The notes under the pieces: generated by a model
The model's database searches: none
What the model saw: the letters and a program-made list of their open reading frames with translations, nothing else
What the model was told of the DNA's origin: nothing
In this document: positions 58,090 to 64,000 of the stretch, one piece after another
Layout: each line of letters starts with the position of its first letter
Numbering within the stretch: position 1 is the first letter of the stretch
From: Rhododendron vialii
Lineage: Eukaryota; Streptophyta; Magnoliopsida; Ericales; Ericaceae
NCBI RefSeq assembly: GCF_030253575.1
Contig: NC_080563.1
Coordinates: 14,031,001-14,095,000 of the forward strand
DNA length: 64,000 nt
Direction: 5' to 3'
Position numbers and translations under genes: made by a program

Positions 58090-58290
58090 AGAGAGACCAT
58101 GGAGTTGTGATGGTCGACTGACATGTCAAAGAGAGGCAACTACTTACCCAAAGAAAAAAGAGTGATGTGTATGGATCGATATAGTATATGACGTGATAAT
58201 GAAAAGGAAAAACTAAAAGGTGAGCCTATATTATCCACCAAAGTTGTTTACCATTGACGGCCTCCGCCTCCGACCACCTAGCCACCCTTA
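57850..58290. repeat. Imperfect direct duplication around a (CA)n tract
   Basis: 57857-57995 and 58112-58245 share GACATGTCAAAGAGAGGCAA, GACGTGATAATGAAAAGGAA and AAACTAAAAGGTGAGCC. Between them lies a CACACA run of about 14 units at 58057-58086 followed by GAGAGAGA. It has no coding function that can be supported. Confidence 0.85.
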
Positions 58291-59095
58291 ACAATCTGCA
58301 AACCACTTCAAAACGAATCCTACTCAATGCACACTTATGCAATGTAAAATCTTGTATCTTGTCTAGAAACGGTTACAGTCTATATGACTATATGTGTGGA
58401 CACCCCGCTTTTTGAGATGGTTTTGAAAATTGCACATGACACCCATTGCAACGTGTCTAATTTTGAAAGTGCCCATTACGCAGCACTTTATTCATTCGTG
58501 AGTCGCCACTTAGTTTTAGAAAAACTAAGAAAACATAAAAACAAATATTCTTTTTAGGGTCCAAAACCTAAAGTACGGAAGGGAAGGTAGTAGGCACCCC
58601 TTTCTGTTCAACCAAATGGTTGGCCTCTATTACTTTGATTTACGGGTTTAGAAAATAGCTTTACATTCTTAAAAGAATACGCAAATAATAGATAAATACG
58701 GGATAGAGAATGGGGAAGAACAAATGCCATTTCTCGATGAGAGATGGCTCTGGAAATTTAAAAGATCACTGCAGCCACATTATTGAAGAGCAAGTCATGT
58801 GTCTATTTAAACAAATAATCCCATGGCCATGACTATGAAGCAGCGGCCGTGTGACCATTATTACAACCAGACTTATGAAAGAAAGAACATCATGATAACA
58901 AAAGATTCAAAGGATATTAATAATGCAATTCGGAGGATTGAGTGGTCATTCCAACTTTGTTTCCTTGGCTAGTTAGCAAGTGTTGAAATGCGGATTCCAC
59001 TCGATAAAACTTGAGGATGTACTTCGGCCTTTCTGAGTATAAAAAAGTACGAGTGTGAGTGTATGAAGGAAGTTGAGAGGATCAGAGAGAGGGCT
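58291..59095. other. Spacer with a possible LTR fragment
   Basis: GTGAGTCGCCACTTAGTTTT and GGGAAGGTAGTAGGCACCCC near 58500-58600 resemble a stretch common in LTRs of plant Ty3/gypsy elements. No LTR borders were found. Nothing else is recognised. Confidence 0.35.
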
Positions 59096-59654
59096 TGTAA
59101 TAGTCCCACATTGGGGGTATATTGAAAAGTAATTCGATATATAAGATAATACGAGCAGCTACTGTATAACTTGAGGTTAACCTTTTGAGCCACGTAGTAG
59201 GCGAAAGGTAAAATAGGTCAACTGGCGTGGGTCATGACAGGTGGTATCAGAGCCGACACCAACCGGAAGTGTGAGGTAGGTCCCGCGAGAAGACGTGCTT
59301 GGGTAGGCTCGACATGTGAGGAGCTTAAGGGCTTGGGTGGGTCCCACATGAGAGGAGCTTGAGGTGTTTGTCGTGCTTAGGCGGGTCCCACATGAGAGGA
59401 GCTTAAAGTGCTTTTCGTGCTTAGGCAGGGCTTGTCTCACATCGATTGGTGGGTGAAAGTGATGGACCTTGGGGTGCAATAAGGACGTTGCAATCCTAAG
59501 TGGGGGAGACTATAACAATCCCACATCGGTGGTATATCAAAAAGTAATTCAATATATAAGATAACGCGAGCATCTACTGTATAACTTGAGGTTAACCTTT
59601 TGAGTCACGTAGTAGGCGAAAGGTAAAGCAGGTCAGCTGAAGCAGGTCATGACA
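59096..59654 (+). mobile_element. TRIM (terminal-repeat retrotransposon in miniature)
   Basis: Two 144-bp terminal repeats (59096-59239 and 59511-59654) begin TGTAATAG or TATAACAA and end GGTCATGACA. TGGTATCAGAGC at 59242-59253 is a Met-tRNA primer site two bases after the first repeat, and AAGTGGGGGAGAC at 59498-59510 is a polypurine tract right before the second. The 270-bp inside is non-coding and contains repeats of GGGTCCCACATGAGAGGAGC. The flanks GGGCT and AAGCT share three of five bases, a decayed target duplication. The copy would need enzymes from another element. Confidence 0.9.
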
Positions 59655-61379
59655 AAGCTCTTAGGAGAATTTTCATGTTTGTGAAGGAGAGAGCCTTTCG
59701 TATTTATAGGAGAGGTGGAACGTGGCAAAAATGGGTAACCACGCTCTTGGGAATCAATTAGGTTCAATCAGGCTAAAAATCGAAGGAATATCCTGGATTT
59801 TGGGGGGAGCGCACTAATCACACGATTTGTGGTACTTTAATTGGCTTGCAGTCTTTTTGATACTGCCTAGTCGCACGTGGGAAAAGAGAGAGATGGCCAT
59901 GTCGCACGTGTTCAAATGATAGAATGGTCGTTCGAATGGTTGAGCGGTCCTGGTTAAGAAGAGACGACCTTGATTGTATGCTTGTATTGGGAGGATTCTT
60001 TATGCCTCAGAATTGACTAGGTCACCTTTTGGCTTTGCCTGAGTGATGCTTGATTGTTAAGGACTAGCTTCATCATTGGATTCCAAGGGGGAAACTTAGT
60101 TAAATTACGTAGCCAAAATGGTGTGTCTTGGGCATGTAATGTGATGCTATTTCTTAGTGCAATTAGAAGACCCTTTATTTCCAAGCTTTGCCTTTCGTAG
60201 GTACCCACCTCGACAATGCACAAACGAATTTTTGTGAACTATTTAGAAACCAACGATGGAGGCCACTACCTCTTCTCAAAAGGATCTAAAATCTTGGTTC
60301 AAAATGGGCAACATTTTGTTTTCTCACATGATAGCTCAACTAGGTTTGGCGTCATAAGATCTCTAATTGAAGGACCTTTCTGATGCAAAGACAATGTTCT
60401 TCGAGTTAGGCATGCAAGAGGGCGGATATTGGATCCATACTGAATACTCAAAAAATTAGTGTAACTGAATATGCCCCAATAGCTATCGGGGATGGGACAA
60501 GTTGCGCCATAACTGAACCACGTGGGTTCAGGCATTCCCCGAATTTAACAAATAACAATGGGTTCGAAAGGATTGAAATAGTTTAAAATGAAAAATCAGA
60601 CCAAGCAATGCAGTTCACAAATTGACCATCAATTACAAGGTTGGAGATGATAAATTTGGAAATTTGGAAAAAGCTAGTAAAGACTATAATAGATCTGAAG
60701 TTGACTTATTGAATTGGGATAGCATACGTACTTGGGAATTTATCTATGTTGTGAACGCCGACTTTTGGGCTTGCGAAGAAAATCGGAGAGGAGAGAGAAA
60801 AAAATCTCGCCAACGTCAAAAAGAGAAGAGGATAAATTTTCCTTCTATCTTTTGAAAACGTAGGTAGGGGGTTGCGACATGCGGGTTAAGAGTGAAAGTA
60901 TGAAACTAAAGTGAAAACCCTAATTTGAAGTATCGGTTTAAATAGTATATCTACTTATTAAGGGTTGTTTTGTAATTTTAGAAGTTTGGTTCGGTTAGGT
61001 TCAGATAATAACTAATGCCACAACCGAACTAAATCTGATTGGTTATTCCTTGGCCTATACGATGATCGTATCCACGGGAAAAAAAAATGGTTATGGTTCG
61101 AGACAAAAAGAGCGGATCGATTTGGATACCCATCGGGGCGATGGGGATCCCAAAAAAAAAAAAAACTATGCAATATAACAGAAAAAAGAAAAAAAAACAA
61201 AAAAAACTATCCAGTGTCAACTATGGACGAAATTGGAATTTCCCTGAAGCTTGAAGGGTTAAAGTTTAATTAACCCAAATAAATGGGTTAAGTAAAATAA
61301 TGAAAAGGAATTGAAGATTTAAATAACATCAAAATAAAGCAAAAGTAAGCTGAAACATTTACTTCTTATTATACAAAGA
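59655..61379. other. Spacer upstream of the GATA gene
   Basis: No gene. The frames at 60622-60855 and 60017-60223 have no family features. A-rich homopolymers lie at 61080-61090 and 61152-61165. Confidence 0.45.
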
Positions 61380-61435
61380 AGAAGAGGTCATACACAGCAC
61401 AACCCCTTTCCCATTTCACCTTCCTTTCCCAACCA

Positions 61436-61444
61436 TTTATATAG
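61436..61444 (+). promoter_or_regulatory. TATA box of the GATA gene (probable)
   Basis: TTTATATAG lies 380 bp before the start codon, preceded by a CCCTTTCCC-rich stretch. It implies a 5' leader of about 350 bp with a C/T-rich content. Confidence 0.45.
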
Positions 61445-61820
61445 ATTACTCCAATGGTCTTTTCTCTTTCCAATTGGATACAGATTCCGAACTGAGAACA
61501 CATATCTCAATCCCCCTTTGTTCTTGTTGATTTTTGTTATTTTCAGTGGTTTTTCAAGGACTCCGAGATACAAAGTCTTGTGGGTCTTCCTGGGTTTTTG
61601 TTTTTTCTACAGAACTTTCTCAGTTTCTTGCAGAAAAACGCTTGCTTTACCCAGTAATAGATATTGGGTATAAAGGTTGCAGAGAATAATCGTAGTTTCT
61701 ATTTTCTCTTCCTTTTTTTTCTGGGTAAAATTTTCTCAGGGAATTGTATTTTTTGCTCTTTTTCCTTCATTTCCTTTGGAATTTCTCGTTGGGAACTAAG
61801 GAAAAGAGTGAAATAGAGAC

Positions 61821-64000
61821 ATGGGAAAGCAGGGACCTTGCCATCACTGTGGTGTCGCAAGTGAGCTCTTGTTCCCTCAATAATCTCCCCTAATATTTTT
61901 TGAATATTCAAGAAAATTGGGCTCCTTTATGCTATTTGCATCATTTTTTTATCATCAAAATCACTGCTGATTGTTTTAGCTCCATGTTATGAATTGGTTC
62001 AGCTATAGAAAAGGATACCCATGTATTGGTTGACTTGTATAGTAGATTCCTTGTGCAAAGAAGAAAATAATGGAATCATATGTGTAGTTATGTATGCATT
62101 TTTGATTGGGTTGTAACAGAACCACAGGTTCCCTTGAATCTATGAAAATCAATGCTTATTTGAGTACGAGATTCGTTTTCTTGTTCGGAATTGGGTTGTC
62201 CTTTTTGTGTTCTTCATAGTTTCTAGGTTCTCCTTGGTTGTTTTGAATTCCCAATTGATTCTCTTTCACTATATGTTCTCTGCGAAATTTGGCCTGGAGT
62301 CCTATAGATGACTGACCAATTTCGCAGTCTATAAGTAGTTCACTTTGCTGTATCAGTTTCCTTGAATTTCTCTGTGTTAAAATGAAATTGGAGTTCACTT
62401 TGCTGTATCAGTTTCCTTTGATTCCTTTTTGGTGTCAAATTTTTGGCTCGTTTGGTTTCTGGCTATTGTGATAGTTCAAATTCATTTATAAATCTCCAGC
62501 TCGGTGTTAGTCTAACAACTATGCTCATGATCATTGTGAATTGATCTTGCAACCAATGAAAGTTATCCCTTTTCGGTCACATTCCTCCATCTTCTTCCAC
62601 TGAGATTGTTATACTGCCTTTTGCGTCGAATCGTTCAGTTTAATTTCTCTTAGGAATTGAATTGTGTCTTTGTAGTTTGTACGACCTCAAATTCAGATAT
62701 GAGCTTCAATTCCATTGCTTTGTCTGCATCCCTGTGCACCGTTTGGACATAAATCCACTCCTACTACCAGTCCATTGTTTATGCAATTCATTTGACTTCG
62801 AGTTCTTGTTAATAGACATTGTCTTTTTTGTCTATTAACTTGTGTAAATGTTAGTGTGATTTGGTTGAGAGTAGGTGTTATTTCATTTGCCATTTTTTGG
62901 TACATTTGAGCTTGCCCTCACCAAAAGCTCAAAGGTTTTTTTTTTTTTTTTGAACGGCAAAGCTCAAAGATATAATGACTAAGATCTAAGAATGCAAATG
63001 GTATAGGAAACGTCCTATGCTGTAGGTCTCTTGGGACGGTGATTCAAGTCTTAGACTCTCAGCTGAGTGCTGAACCACAGAAAGTAGGAAACCACAGTCC
63101 ATTTTCTAAAACATTGTGGCTCTATTGTATCTTTAGCTTGAGAATCACACAGTTGCTTTCATTCTATCAGATGGACTTGACTACATCTTTGTTGTTTGCT
63201 AGCTTAATCTAAAGATCCCCTGTACCTTTACCTCCACCTTCTAATTTGTTTTCTTTCGAAAATGTATTCAATAGATTTTGACTTACGTTGTATAAGTGAT
63301 GTAAGGGATAAGAGATTATTAGCAACTGAAATCGATCCAAAAAATTCAGTTTGAAGAAGGTATGTCCAAACCAGAAAATCCTTGCAAGTAGAGGTTTATA
63401 GGATGCAGTTCTTCTGGCCTTGTGTACTTGTGAAGTGCATTCATTTTTTTACATAGAAACGAGACCCCGGATTTGCATAGTAATGACATTTCCATGAGAG
63501 CCATATATGCATGCATGGGTGTGCGAGTGTGTACATAAATAAGTTTTGAAACTTCTATGTATCTTTGAGTTTCACACTTATTCCAAACGAGTGGATGCTT
63601 CTGTCATGTTTCTTGTTGTTTGACTGAATTTGACCTCAGATAAGTTGTTCCTTCTTTTTCTTTGATGCTTTTGTATCTTTCTTATGTTGCCATTCTTGTC
63701 CATTGACTTATTTCTAAACACTTGCATGGTGCTGTAGGCACTCCTCTTTGGCGTAATGGGCCCCCAGAGAAGCCAGTATTGTGTAATGCTTGTGGATCGC
63801 GGTGGAGAACAAAAGGAACACTTGTGAACTACACCCCTTTACATGCCAGGGCAGAACCTGATGAATTTGAGGATTACAAGTTTTCGAAAGTGAGGAGCAT
63901 ATCTATTAACAACAAAGAAGCTAAGGTGCTAAAAAGAAAACAAAACCATAACAATGCAGTAGTTGGAGTGGTTGACCCAGAATATACTCACGGTTTCCGG
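61821..64000 (+). CDS. GATA26: GATA transcription factor, GATA26/27 type (5' part)
   Basis: Exon 1 is 61821-61860 and exon 2 starts at 63738, with a GT-AG intron of 1,877 bp in phase 1; exon 2 runs off the window. Residues 1-32 hold a type IV zinc finger C-X2-C-X18-C-X2-C (CHHC at 7-10, CNAC at 29-32) with the conserved [20 protein letters not shown] core. [20 protein letters not shown] follows, which marks the small plant subfamily of GATA26 and GATA27. These proteins carry the finger at the very N-terminus and an ASXH-type domain at the C-terminus, which is outside this window. The start is the first ATG before the finger and lies in good context. The symbol could equally be GATA27. Confidence 0.93.
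61861..63737 (+). other. Intron 1 of the GATA gene
   Basis: The intron starts GTGAGCTC and ends GCTGTAG. A T17-like run lies at 62937-62952. A local repeat of CACTTTGCTGTATCAGTTTCCTT occurs at 62341 and 62396. No nested element was identified. Confidence 0.85.

Noticed and set aside
61012-61220. Phe-rich frames on the minus strand
   Set aside because: They are artefacts of A runs on the + strand.

Overview
The window is nuclear DNA of a flowering plant, most probably a eudicot. The evidence is GT-AG introns in three plant genes, plant-type LINEs with DUF4283 gag proteins and RVT_3 RNase H domains, a Sirevirus-type Ty1/copia element, Stowaway, hAT and Mutator miniature elements, an Au-like SINE and a TRIM. 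The species cannot be named from the sequence. Coding DNA of host genes is only about 1.5 kb of the 64 kb; most of the rest is transposons, their remains and AT-rich spacer.

Host genes. (1) Bax inhibitor-1 (BI-1) at 12211-15735 on the + strand is complete: six exons give an uninterrupted 247-residue protein, the usual plant length. A decayed LINE lies antisense in its third intron. (2) A three-exon gene at 36528-41537 on the + strand encodes a 167-residue, strongly charged, coiled-coil protein of unknown function. Its introns hold an Au-like SINE, a LINE 3' end and a MITE. (3) A GATA zinc-finger factor of the GATA26/27 type starts at 61821 on the + strand and runs off the right edge. Relics of host genes are a two-exon UTP20 fragment with a frameshift (2272-3510), one oxysterol-binding-protein-related exon (minus strand, 11361-11441) and an unrecognised C-terminal fragment at the left edge.

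Layout. 1-6500 holds gene relics, microsatellites, a Stowaway MITE and other MITEs. 6540-12000 holds two related units in inverted orientation around a GC-rich foldback element; the right unit stops about 125 bp before the TATA box of BI-1. 17282-20290 is a 5'-truncated LINE. 20637-35015 is a full-length LINE with a 16-bp target-site duplication, split by an 8.2-kb Sirevirus (25010-33244) with a 5-bp duplication. 35100-36130 and 42700-45835 are MITE clusters, including a Mutator-type element (43850-45117, 9-bp duplication) that contains a hAT-type MITE (44551-44893, 8-bp duplication). 45835-61400 is gene-poor and holds a TRIM at 59096-59654.

The most interesting points are: a 90-residue, two-membrane-span reading frame with its own TATA-like box and leader between pol and the 3' LTR of the Sirevirus; the contrast between that element's nearly identical LTRs and its broken reading frames; and the transposon-derived arm carrying a palindromic TGACGTCA site just upstream of the stress gene BI-1. 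No operon-like or defence system was found.
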